Positions 24,101 through 33,658 of a stretch of DNA of 64,000 nucleotides are shown here, in pieces. Origin of the DNA: Gonium pectorale (taxonomy: Eukaryota; Chlorophyta; Chlorophyceae; Chlamydomonadales; Volvocaceae); assembly GCA_001584585.1 (NCBI GenBank), contig LSYV01000011.1:1068834-1132833 (forward strand), in the 5' to 3' direction. The translations under genes and the position numbers were made by a program. The notes beneath the pieces are model-generated. The model saw only the letters and a program-made list of their open reading frames with translations, searched no databases and had not been told where the DNA came from. Numbering within the stretch: the stretch's first letter is position 1; the number at the start of each line of letters is the position of its first letter.

Positions 24101-25508
24101 GCCAGGCTGGGCGCACGAGGGAGGGATCCAGTGAGGGAGGGGTGCAGGTACATGGCAGGCTGGAGGGACGGGTGCTGTTGGGTGGCTCAGGCGTCAATTG
24201 TGTCGTTTGGGGGATTGGCTGACTGTAAAAAGGTACCGCGTTCACACGTTATGTCTCCTCCATAGGGCAGGTCACGTATTGCCTTCCGTCATCCCAACCA
24301 CCCTCCGGGGCGCTCTCCCCCTGCCTCTCTGTGCCGCCCCGCAGGCCACCGCCACCTCCCTTCTCAATAACCAGGTCCCGCGCGCCTGGCGCCGCGTGTC
24401 CTACCCCTCCACTAAGGGCCTGGCCAGCTGGGTGCGCGACTTCCGCCAGCGCGTCGACTGCCTCTCCACCTGGCTCACGCGCGGCCAGCCACCCGCCTTC
24501 TGGCTGCCAGGGCTTTTCTTCCCGCAGGGCTTCATAACGGCAGTGCTCCAGAACCACGCGCGCAACACGAGGGTGCCCATTGACCGGCTGGCGTTTGACT
24601 TCCGCGTGCTGCCGCCGGACCAGGACAGGGCTCTGATGGAGCGGGTGGAGGAGGTGCACGGCGGCGCGGCGGCGGCCCTGGCGGCCGCCAAGGCGGCGGT
24701 CGCGGCGGCAGTGGCGAGCAGCAGGGCGACCAGCGCCTCCAGTTCCTCGGTGGCGCGCGGGCCAAAGGAGGGCCGGACAGCAGGAGAAGCAGCAGGAGGA
24801 GCTGGAGGAGGCGGGGGCGCGTCGGTGTCTGGGGCAGCGGCAGACCAGGCGGGCGGGGCACCGCCGGAGGAAGGCGTGCTGGTGTACGGTTTGTACCTGG
24901 AGGGCGCACGATGGGACGAGACGGAAGGTGAGGAGCCGAGGCCAGAGCGTTCACCGGCTTGTAGCTGCAAGCACTGCCCGCTGTCCGCAAACTCTCTGTC
25001 ACAGCTCACAGGGCACGCGGGATGCGGGAAGCGGCGTACGTACGACACGGTGCACAGTCGCGTGGTGTGAGCGCTCGACCCTCGACCCCCCGGTGTACTC
25101 TCGCTCCCGTGTGCTGCAGGTGCGCTGGGCGAGGCGCAGCCGGGTGAGATGTTCTGCCGCCTGCCCGCCATCCACCTGCTACCCAAGCCGCTCAACGAGG
25201 GAGTGCTCGACTTCCTCAGCCCGCCGCCTTCGGCGCCGGAGCATGCACCGCGACCGCCGGCCGGCACCTCGGCCCGGCTCGGGAAGCCGTCGTCGCGCGC
25301 AGCCTCGCCGGGCGCCGCGGGCGACGATGCCAGTGACTGCCTCTACGCGTGCCCGCTCTACAAGACCAGCGTCCGGGCCGGGGTGCTGAGCACCACGGGG
25401 CAGAGCACCAACTTTGTGCTGTACCTGCGGCTCGGGATCCCCGCAAGTACGGACCCGGACTTCTGGGTCCTGCGGGGCGTAGCGGCGCTGTGCGCTCTTG
25501 ACGACTAG
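154..25508 (+). CDS. axonemal dynein heavy chain, 3' part (59 exons)
   Basis: Microtubule motor ATPase of the ciliary axoneme, probably a single-headed inner-arm type (DNAH1/3/6/7/12-like; subtype not resolved). 5' partial: the first visible exon is already in the linker. Exons: 154-234, 490-650, 843-921, 1113-1250, 1411-1488, 1635-1754, 1961-2071, 2284-2460, 2648-3132, 3215-3345, 3716-3806, 3935-4040, 4162-4308, 4549-4714, 5003-5193, 5368-5424, 5613-5684, 5763-6387, 6691-6868, 7055-8074, 8340-8553, 9890-10119, 10278-10368, 10537-10660, 10794-11031, 11503-11624, 11827-11912, 12215-12327, 12536-12617, 12810-12880, 13159-13336, 13593-13766, 13948-14096, 14296-14368, 14521-14670, 14854-14952, 15156-15317, 15850-15999, 16228-16440, 16590-16625, 16797-16968, 17184-17392, 17630-17713, 17962-18325, 18498-18646, 18826-18903, 19092-19230, 19382-19658, 19844-20186, 20375-20736, 20933-21167, 21333-21428, 21613-21904, 22077-22198, 22299-22532, 22675-23145, 23307-24086, 24345-24927, 25120-25508. 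They sum to 12,348 nt (4,115 residues plus TAG) with every phase closing. Many Gly/Ala/Pro insertions make it larger than usual for the family. The family call is firm; individual splice sites are hand-assigned. Confidence 0.93.
3215..5193 (+). other. dynein AAA1, main ATPase site
   Basis: Walker A reads [10 protein letters not shown] and is split by the intron between 3345 and 3716. Walker B is CFDEFNRID (about 3988-4014). Further hallmarks are [16 protein letters not shown] and [16 protein letters not shown] across the following exons. All catalytic motifs look intact, so this should be a working motor. Confidence 0.93.
5368..8074 (+). other. dynein AAA2 plus connecting region
   Basis: Walker A is [10 protein letters not shown] at about 5763-5792. 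The family segment [15 protein letters not shown] and the Walker-B-like WVVFDGPVD follow, then [14 protein letters not shown] in exon 19. About 110 low-complexity residues (about 5860-6180) separate Walker A from NPKAIT. Exon 20 carries two further insertions before the AAA3 entry. Confidence 0.88.
7562..7675 (+). repeat. in-frame tandem repeat, about 30-nt unit
   Basis: About four imperfect copies of a 27-30 nt unit lie inside dynein exon 20. Each encodes a peptide of the type R-(A/G)-T-G-G-G-D followed by variable residues. The unit is a multiple of three, so copy changes keep the frame. Confidence 0.8.
8811..9245 (+). repeat. left copy of a gap-flanking duplication
   Basis: These 435 nt recur at 9266-9699 with a single-base indel near the start (gcccaaag here, gccaaag there). 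Near-identity up to the run of N points to an unjoined contig overlap, not a biological duplication. Confidence 0.85.
9246..9265. other. assembly gap (20 N)
   Basis: A run of N lies between two near-identical copies of the same sequence. It is probably a placeholder for a negative or unknown gap. It lies in an intron and does not interrupt dynein coding sequence. Confidence 0.98.
9266..9699 (+). repeat. right copy of a gap-flanking duplication
   Basis: Second copy of 8811-9245, starting immediately after the 20-N gap at 9246-9265. The true intron is probably about 455 nt shorter than shown. Confidence 0.85.
12215..14368 (+). other. dynein AAA4
   Basis: The canonical AAA4 Walker [14 protein letters not shown], lies in exon 29 (12536-12617). 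It is preceded by [21 protein letters not shown] across an exon junction and followed by [19 protein letters not shown]. The segment [17 protein letters not shown] (about 13190-13245) sits where dyneins carry the FLLTDSQI-type Walker B region. Confidence 0.9.
14521..16625 (+). other. dynein stalk and microtubule-binding domain
   Basis: Exons 35-40 encode two antiparallel coiled-coil segments flanking the microtubule-binding tip. Tip landmarks are [14 protein letters not shown] and MEAVCILLQ (15156-15317), then [18 protein letters not shown] (15850-15999) and [12 protein letters not shown] (from 16228). Spacing fits an ordinary axonemal stalk, with no large insertion here, in contrast to the AAA ring. 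Confidence 0.9.
16797..19230 (+). other. dynein AAA5
   Basis: Exons 41-47. Landmarks are [18 protein letters not shown] across an exon junction, [21 protein letters not shown], and [11 protein letters not shown] followed by [11 protein letters not shown]. The segment [19 protein letters not shown] follows. Ser/Gly-rich insertions lie at about 17240-17340 and 18040-18205. Confidence 0.88.
19382..25508 (+). other. dynein AAA6 and C-terminal domain
   Basis: Exons 48-59. AAA6 landmarks are [57 protein letters not shown] and [17 protein letters not shown]. The C-terminal domain shows [21 protein letters not shown] and ends with CPLYKTS, then [12 protein letters not shown], as axonemal heavy chains do. 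Exon 57 (23307-24086) is mostly an Ala/Ser/Pro/Gly insertion. Confidence 0.9.
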
Positions 25509-26818
25509 GGCACAGATCGGGGCAGTACGATCCGGTCATCCAGGGCGCGGGCAACGACGGCGCAGAGGGGCCCCGGTGCTTGGTCATACGAAACCGCCCG
25601 TATTAGGCTGGCGAGCCGACGGCCGGCAGCAAAGGCTGTTGAACTTCCGAACCCTCTCTTGGTGGCACCCACGGCGTCAGCAGCCATGCGCGCCATGGCA
25701 GCAGCCCGGGTGCCTTGCCTGACTCGGACGCGGGGGGCCTTGCGTGAACATCACTGAGTTTGAAAGGGCCCTGACGGATTCGCCCGAAGCAGGTTTAGCC
25801 GCTAAGGTGATAAAGGGCGCATAGCGGGGAGGGGAGAGGGCAGAACTCTGTGCATGGTGTTTGTTGACGCACTGAGTTGTGCACTGGTTCACGTGTAATT
25901 AGGTTGCACTTTCAAGAATAGCATGTTTCCATGTATCGCGATGAACGGCTGCATGTCTGAACGTCGTGGACCGTTCTTGCAGAGTTTTGCAGTCCGCACA
26001 GGGCCCTAAGCGGTATAGGCATGGACGCTGACGTTTGCGGCATGCAAGGGGAGTGCGTCATGGGTTTTCTGGGGTTTCGTGCCGGCGGCGGTTGTAGCGG
26101 TTGACTCATTATTTTGCGACCGTTATCTCGTGTATGCCTGTTGTCTGAAATTCGTATCTGCCCTTTTGCCTTTTCACTTGTGTTTCTTTCCTTCCCATCC
26201 AACGAGATCTGTCGCTTTGCCTCGGACATATCAAGCTTGGCAACGAGGCGCGAGGCGTCTTGCAGACATCTACGGGTGTAAACGCTATTGTACAGGTGCA
26301 ACGAAGTTCTGTTTCCTCCGCTTCGTGAGAGTGTCGCTCGGCATGGTGACGATTCGCAGTTAGGCATTCAGGTGACGCCAGCGCTCCCAGCAATAAAGAG
26401 CAGCCTATCATGAGTCTGTGCATTTTGCGATCCGGCGCGTCCTTGACATGCTCGGCGAGGAGACCTGCTCCGTCGCGAGGGCCAGTGGTCCGACGGTCGC
26501 GAGTCAGCAACAGCCTCCCGCCGGAAAGGCGCGCACCGCCATCAGCAGTCTCGGCATACCGGGGAGGCGCAACTTCCCGTCGACCTGGACCAGAGGTGCG
26601 CCCAGTAGCGAGAAGTCGGAACGGCGTGCAGGCGCGTTTGGGTAGGGAGTATTGGAATAAAATTGGCGTGTGCACACCTATGGATATGGGTGGAAATAAT
26701 GTCAAAACTTACCTCAAACGCGTCGGTGCTTCCTCCCGGGGTTGCGTGTGTGTAATAACCGGCATTCACTTTGCCGGCATATCCATTTGCCGACTCGCTT
26801 GCCCTTACTTGCTGCCTA
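25509..26818. other. dynein 3' UTR and intergenic region
   Basis: No convincing gene is seen. The first part should be the dynein 3' UTR, ending near the TGTAA signal at 25894. A GC-poorer stretch follows. A reading frame at about 26448-26595 ends at a plausible donor, but its phase does not fit the next gene's first exon, so it was not joined. Confidence 0.5.
25894..25898 (+). terminator. TGTAA poly(A) signal for dynein
   Basis: TGTAA is the usual near-upstream polyadenylation element in volvocine algae. This copy lies 386 nt after the dynein stop codon, a normal 3' UTR length for the group. Confidence 0.55.
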
Positions 26819-27918
26819 ATGCAGGGCGACGATGGGTGCAGCATCCAAGACACTGCAGACGCTGTTAACGCAGCCATGCGGTGCCTATCGCGGGACAAGC
26901 AGCTTCGCATCTGCAGCGTTGTCGTGCAGCTGGCCGCGTCTGACGCCGCTCCATGGCAGGTGTGCACGCAGCTCACACCGTCACACCAGGGCTGCAGGAT
27001 TAGGGTTAGGGCAGCTCGGAAGCTGGGTGCCAAAGAGAGCAGCACGCATTGTCTACCGGCCTAGGTTACATCGCCACCCTCTCCTCCCCACCCGCCCCGC
27101 CCCTTGCACGTTGTAGCGCGTCGAGGACGTCATGGCCAACCCCAACAGCGGATGCCAAGATGCGGTCGCCGCCACGCTGACCACCCTGAACCTCACGGAG
27201 CTGCGCGAGGTCGTCCGCGAGCTGTGGAACGCACCTCCCCCCTTCGCGTACGGCCCCATCGCGCGAGAGGGCCTCCGGGACGTGCTCAGCCGCCGCCAGC
27301 CCTCCAAGAGCCGCGGCAGCTGGACGTGGCCCGATCTGCAGCGCCTCCCCCGGGAGGAGCTTGAGGCGCTGCTGGGGGCCTGGTGGGCCTCCTTCTTCTG
27401 GGACCGGCTCCTGTGCGATGACCTGGACGGAGAGTACGGCCGCATGGACGAGGCGGTGGGGAGGCTCAGCCCCAAGCTGGCGGCCGTGGTGCGGCGCAGC
27501 GCCTGGCCGGGCGCGCCGTCCGATAAGCTGACGGCCGCGGTGGTGCACCTGGTCACGTCGGCCGGCAACGAGCGGGCATCGCCGCCGTACAAGCCGTACA
27601 CTGTCGAGAAGCTAGTGGTGCGTGTGCGAGCATGGGTATGACACACCTTGCAGGCTGCAAAGACTGCCACCGGGGTGCGCATACGTTTAATGGCTGGCTT
27701 TTAGTTGACGGGGTTGGCTGTGGCGCTGTTTCGTTGATAGGGTACCCAATGGCGCCGGCCGCATGTCCCCTTGGCCCGCCCGTCCGCAGGAGCTGCGCAG
27801 GACAGTGCAGCACAAGCTCCTGGAAGTCGTCGCGAAGAAGGGTACAGCCGCGGCAGGGCGTTCCAAGACGATCCTGGCCATTGCGCAGGACCTCCTCGAG
27901 TTTGCCAAGGGCCGCTGA
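26819..27918 (+). CDS. uncharacterised three-exon gene, about 256 residues
   Basis: I do not recognise this family. Exons 26819-26959, 27117-27617 and 27790-27918 join in phase 0 with GT-AG junctions and end in TGA. The product is mostly helical by composition, with no signal peptide or membrane segment. Two stretches, GCSIQDTADAVNAAMRCL in exon 1 and GCQDAVAATLTTLNLTELR in exon 2, have a similar spacing and may be two copies of one short helical unit. A Trp/Phe-rich stretch (AWWASFFWDRLLCDD) follows, and the C-terminus is Lys-rich. The start at 26819 is a choice: an ATG at 27132 inside exon 2 is the alternative, and exon 1 might instead be internal. GC content and codon use resemble the neighbouring genes. 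Confidence 0.6.
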
Positions 27919-29383
27919 CGTGCCGAATAGCGTGGTTGGTCGCGGGTACGCATGGGCGAAGGTGGGTGTGCATGCAAGATGCAGTATGAGCATGCGTGGC
28001 GTTGCACGGTTTTTTTACGGTGCCCCGAGCGCATGCATGCCTGCATGCATCGGGGCCGGCACAGGCGACTGGGGCTTCGGACGCGCCCGCAAGCGCGCTG
28101 CTTTTTGGCTGCAGCCAGCGATGAGATTGCGCACTCGCACACAGTGGAGGTCGCGCTCTGAACCGGACAGGTTGCCATTGTGCAAGGTTGCAAGTAATCG
28201 ACGGTCGTGTTCAAAGCATGGCAGCTGCATATGCATCACTTCCTTAGATCCTTACCGCCTTCAGGCTGCTGCTCGCCTCTTGCGTGCCGTCATGCCGATA
28301 TGCGGCGCATTTGTGACAGCGACCCACGGGTTAACAAGCGGCTGGCGTGTTGTGTTTGTGTTTGCATTACTTGGTGAAACGCTCACACCTGCTGTCATAT
28401 GTCCACCACGCACTCTGGAGCTGTTGTACGCGGATAAATTTCTCTCCCCGATGGGAAGGGCCGCCGCCTGGGAGTCGTTGGGACAGGTTGGGACCGCCAG
28501 TTCGACTGTTTGGTCGAATAGCACCCATTGGCCCTGCTTCAGTTCAATATACCGCAGGGCCAAAGTTTTGCATTTCCATAGTCCCCTCAGCTTTGATGCA
28601 TGGACGTGCACACTGTGACCCACATCCACCGTAACCTATGTTTTTTTGCGATCGTATAGACCTCACCGGGCGATATGGGCACGCCGACCGAGCAGCGATA
28701 CAGACCTGGCGCATCGGGCATACGGCCATCTTTTGACGCGGGGATTCCCAGCCTGCTGCAAACGATACGATTTGAGCACTCTGCGCGGCACGGTTGTCCT
28801 GGTAAGCCGCCCCTGTCCCATTTGGTTATGGTTCATCAAGGTGCCGAGGCGCGGACGGACGGCAGGAGCGATCGGTGCCTATCGGTGCCATATCTCTCAC
28901 TGACGTTGTCTGTGGCTGCCAAGTGGAAACCACTGTATCCGTACAGCAGCCGTATGGCCCCCGCAAACCGGCGGCAATGTATTGGGCGGCATCCGTCACC
29001 TGCGCGAATCGCCTGGGGTATATTCACCTACATTCGGCTTAGCATCAACAGTGTGGAAACGTCCCTTACAATGCCGGCGGCTCGCCGCCGGGGCACGGAG
29101 ACGAGCAAACAAAGAACAAGGGGGCCCTGATGTCCCATGCACGCAAATTGTGTATGTTGGTTAAACAAAGAACGCAACTGCGTCGATAGTCACGTCGCTC
29201 CGGCCGAGTCATGTCGATCATGTCGGTTGCAATTGCCCATCGGTTGCCATAGTTACAACCAGCTGGAATTTCCATTCGGTAACCATAATACAGTCTCGAT
29301 GCTATAATTGTTTTTAAATCATTCCAGCACAAGAAAGTCACTGGTCGGTTGCTGCATGCACGTCTAGTCGGTAGAGATAACGA
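27919..29383. other. intergenic region, no gene seen
   Basis: About 1.46 kb of lower-GC sequence with only short, unconvincing open frames. It includes a small run of alternating GCATGC at about 28030-28050. No TGTAA signal was found for the preceding gene. Confidence 0.5.
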
Positions 29384-32031
29384 ATGGAAGCGAAACTTCG
29401 CTATATGAATATTTATGTTGCTTTGTTGTTCACATTCTGCCTTCATCCTCTCTGCTCGGGAGGCGCGTCGAACGGCATCATACGTCCATTCGACGATTCA
29501 CTTGGCGTTCAACAGATAGCTCCGCTCCACGCAATAGTACCCAGCGCAACAGACAGGAAGCAAAACGTGACTGTCGCTCTCACTGTATGGCTGCGCCGAG
29601 TTGGCGGGGCTGCGGGCCCGGCTGACTTGCCCCACCAAGCTGCGGTGAGTTGCCGGCTGTGCCTACCCCTTCCACCGGGCGCCGGCCTGGTTCACCACGA
29701 GACTGCCTTATGCACAGGACTCCATACGCCTTCTGGTGTGGATCGATGACCCGTACGACCTGCATCGGCGGAAGTACGGCCACTTGATGATGCCCGTCGA
29801 CCCCCTCTCATGGCACCCCGAGATCCTGGTTGAGACTGCGCAACCGGGACCCATGCTGCGGGCTGTGTTGGAGAACGGGCCGGAGCAGACCAGTCAACTA
29901 GCTGAGACTCAACTGCGGCCCCTCTCGTTGCGCGTGCACCTCCCGGCGGGTGTGGGACCGTGCTTCAAGGTGGGCTGACTGGCTGCACTACCTGCTTGCC
30001 TTGTTGGGAGTTACGACGGCAGCTGCAATGTGGGGACGAGTGCAGTGCAACTGCCGAGTTCCCGATTGCGCATAACTGACTGCTCGGGTGCTCACACTCT
30101 CCTTGACTCACGCCATTGCGCTTCAACCCCTGCAGATCATTGAGGCCAGCTACCCCAAGCACAAGGCGCCCGTGTGTCTGCCGCCAGCGGCCGAGGACGA
30201 CGTCTGCCCCACACTCGCGCCGCCGCAGAACCACACCGCTGCCACGCCTGCGCTTTGGCTAGCGTTCGGCCCCGTGCGGCACACTGAATCCACGCGCGAC
30301 TGGAACACGTATCTGCGGGACGTTGCCGTACAGGTGGCGCACCACGTGTCGTACCACATGGGCATGGGCGCGTCGGGTCTGCTGCTGTACACCGACCCAG
30401 TCAGTCGCCACTACCTCCGGAAACACACTGCCATCGTGACTCTGCTTGCAGCTGGCGTGTTACGGTAGGCGAGAGGAGCAGCGCAGCGCGACACACACTG
30501 TCTGGATCGTCCTGTCGCCCGTTGAGCACAGACCCGCACACCGCTTGTGAGGCAGCTAGAGAGATGGAATGTATTGGTGATAGGGTATGCACGGTATTTG
30601 CTACGCAGCTGCACGCCACGATGGTGGCAACCCGTATTCGGCTGCCTGCCTAAAGGATCTGCAGTGCATACCTGATTTCCTGCCCACAGCGGGCCTCAGA
30701 CCCAGCTGTCCTTTTGCGGTTAGTCGGCGTCGCCTGAACGGCCGCGCTGCCTCCAGCTCACACCCGTCACCCCATTGCCCTCGCCGCCAGGTTCGTACAC
30801 TGGGACATGCCGGAGCGCAGCCATGACGAAACTGACGGCCGAGGGCGCCCGCTGGGGTACGTGAGCGAGCGGGTGGGACAGGATGGGTACTCGGTCGCTG
30901 CACAGACCCGGGAGGGAAAGCGCCTCGGGACGGGCTCGGGGGCGGCGGCTGATTGCGGAGCGGGTTGCTCGCCGCGACCGCGGGCCTGACCCGGTCAGCC
31001 TGTGCGGCGGACTCACTGCTTCCCGACTGCCTTTTGCGAGCCCGTCACTTCCACGTTTGCGTGCATGGGCCGATGCGACGTTGTGAAGCTGCTGTTCGAA
31101 CGCAAGCGCTGCTGGGCGACTGCTCCTCCGCACGTTCCTGCCCTGGACGCGCCGGACGGGAGCACCGTGCGCATTGGTCGGACCAGCGCCCTTGCACCGG
31201 TAGCAAACCGTCCTCCCCGCTGTCTACTGCCGTACTACGGCATGCCACGGCGCAGCACCCGCAATCACCCCGCCCCACCTCTGCCCGTCCATTAGGTACA
31301 ACTACGACCAGGCGCTGTTCGCCAGCCACGCGCTGCTGGGCCTCTCGGCGTGTGGGGCCAACCTCATGCTCGTCATAACGGACCTGGACGAGTACCTCTA
31401 CTCGCCACGCCCGGGGATGCGCTGGCCTCAGCCGTTGGCGTGCATGGCGGCGGGGCACGCCCCCACCGCAGGGCACGGCGCTGTCGGACCCGTCGGCAGT
31501 GGCGCGAGCATCAGTGGCGGTAGCGGAGCCAACAGCGGCGGCACGACCGCGCGGGGCGACTTCATTGGATTGCACAGCCTGCGGAGGTATAACGTGTTCG
31601 CTTTAAAGGTGGGACCTGTGAACGAAGCAGCCCTGTGGGTGCAGCAGCCGCCGCCGCTGCCGCCGCAGCTGGCCCGGGGTCTCCACCAGCCCAGCCTGCA
31701 GCACCCGCTGGCGCAGTACGATGTCCGGTCTTCGAGGTCCCTCAACATAGAGCACTGCAAGGCCGCGGTGGTACCGGCGGCGCATGTGGTGGGCTTTTTC
31801 GTGCACGAGGGCGTGCCTCTGCACGGCAGCACGCGGCTGACGGACAGGAGCTGCCTCGTGATCCTGCACGTCGCCAACTTCTTCGGCGGCCGCTTCGACC
31901 CGCCAACGGGGGGTGCCGCTGTGCCCTTCCGGCACTGGCTGTTCACAAACGCAAGCGGGGCGGTGCCGGGCGCGGGCATGCCGGCAGAGTGGGAGCCTGA
32001 GCGCAGGCAGCGACGAAGGCGCATGAAATGA
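29384..32031 (+). CDS. putative GT92 (DUF23)-like glycosyltransferase
   Basis: Five exons (29384-29644, 29718-29969, 30136-30464, 30791-30856, 31296-32031) join with consistent phases into 547 residues. The N-terminus (MEAKLRYMNIYVALLFTFCL) is a likely signal peptide or anchor, implying Golgi or secretory location. The central part resembles GT92 enzymes: QVAHHVSYHMGMGASGLLLY, a YNYDQALFASHALLG segment, and a DxDE motif ITDLDEYLYSP (DLDE at residues 332-335), the expected metal/nucleotide-sugar site. RSLNIEHCKAAVVPA and VVGFFVHEGV follow, as in algal family members. The likely role is transfer of a sugar in cell-wall or extracellular-matrix glycan synthesis; donor and acceptor are unknown. 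A Gly/Ser-rich loop (about 31480-31555) follows the DxDE motif, and the C-terminus is Arg-rich. The family assignment is by motif memory, not by search. Confidence 0.65.
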
Positions 32032-33658
32032 CGGTGCGCAGGGGGGCCGATGAAGGCGGGCTCCACACCGGCAGCAGCTCCTGAGTGCGTACGCATTCTC
32101 CAAAGTCGCACATGGCACCCGGCTCCCCTGACTCGGCCGTGACTGGTGTGGGACAATCAACGCCGGTATGTGTGTGAATGTGTGTGTATTAGTGAATGTG
32201 GTTACTTGGTATCCTGGATGACGACGCAGCAGCCGGAGATGCCGGACGCAATGTACTGAATAGTGCGCGCGCTAGACTAGGCTATCTGTGGCGGTTATAA
32301 CAGTTGCGGTTGCATGCGGAAGGCACAGACCATGCGCCATACATGTATATCGGACGTTTGTACTCCACGCGTGTTGCATAGTAGGACATATGAGGTGCAT
32401 GTATTCATAAAAGGGGGTTACCAGTCCGCCTTAGGATGTGCCGTTGTTTCATTGATTGGTTGATTAGCGGTTTTGAGTTGCCTCGCCACCCGGGCCCATG
32501 TTCGCAGTCGTTTCCCGGTGAGGCCCCAGCGTCAGGAGCGCTGCAAAACAGCCTCGCTCCCTCAGCAATCGTGCCTGCATACGCGCCACGTGCCCACTCG
32601 TGCCTTCGGAAACATCACGGAGTCGTGCGCCAGTCAACGCTCATGCGCCGCGTGCAGCGGTGTCAAGAGGCACAGAGGACGATTGGCGCCGGAAAATCGG
32701 CCTGCAACCCATGCGCACGGCGCTGCTTTACCTCTTATGTCAGCCGACCCACGCCGTCGCCTGTCACCCTCTGCAGCCTGCACGCCTCCGGGCGCCAGCC
32801 CAGCCGGCCAGTGCGCCCTCGGCGGGCACCGCCGCAATAACGCACCGCGCCACCGCCCGACATGCACCAGCTCGCGGGCCACAGTCGCGGCAGCCCGCCC
32901 CGGCGCCGCTGGCGAAGAAGGTGCGGGCGGGGCTTGCCACATACAGAGCAATAACTGGTACAGCAACTGGGGTGCCCACCCGCAGTGAGACGGGGGGCCA
33001 GCTCGCCGCCCGCCTCTACGTACCTGCCAGGGCTCCCCTGCAGCCCAATGCTCTTCCAGCGCTGCCCTCATAAGCGCAGCCACCGCGGGCCCGCACGGGG
33101 CTGCGTCCTCCCAGCGCCAAGGGCTGCGGAACTACAATTAGCGCACAATTAGACGAACCCGGAGCGCATGGACGTCATTATTCGCGGCTAGTGTCTGAGC
33201 TTGGGGCTAATGTCTGAACTGGAAACGGCTTCGGCCGCCAGCCCGCAGGCCGCACGCACCGCCTGAACGGGCCAGCTCGACGAGTGTAGTTGCCCTCAGT
33301 GACCCAGTCTAATGGCAGCCCGACAGGGGCCGCCACGGAGGTGGCTGTACCGACTGTACCAATACTAGGTCACTCACGCCTGCTCTGCAGTGCCCCTGAC
33401 CCAGGTCCTGCTGTCGTAAATGGATCCTGCCTGCCTCTCATCGCCTACAAATCCTCTGCCCCAAGTACCTCGTGTAAGGCCGCCGGTCTTGCCCCAAGCA
33501 CGGCTTTCATCACCACCACCGCATCCGGACGACGCCCTGGCATGAATGCACAGCGTCTCGCATCCCCCGCTGCGCGCCTGTGGCCTCCAGGCCCACAGCT
33601 ACCACCTGATGTGTGATCCACAGTGCGCACGCGCCTCCTACCAAGCACCCTGTGTGAC
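32032..33658. other. convergent intergenic region
   Basis: Lies between two convergent genes, so it should hold both 3' UTRs. It starts with a TG-rich stretch (about 32163-32200). No gene is seen; the open frames are short and lack family motifs. I did not find a TGTAA in either orientation. Confidence 0.5.

Noticed and set aside
26448..26595. Possible upstream exon of the small gene at 26819
   Set aside because: It ends at a plausible donor, but its phase does not match the next exon, and there is no family support for joining it.
26998..27018. TTAGGG-like telomeric repeat in an intron
   Set aside because: Only about two partial copies, and the Chlamydomonas-type telomere unit is TTTTAGGG. 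This is chance similarity, not an internal telomere.
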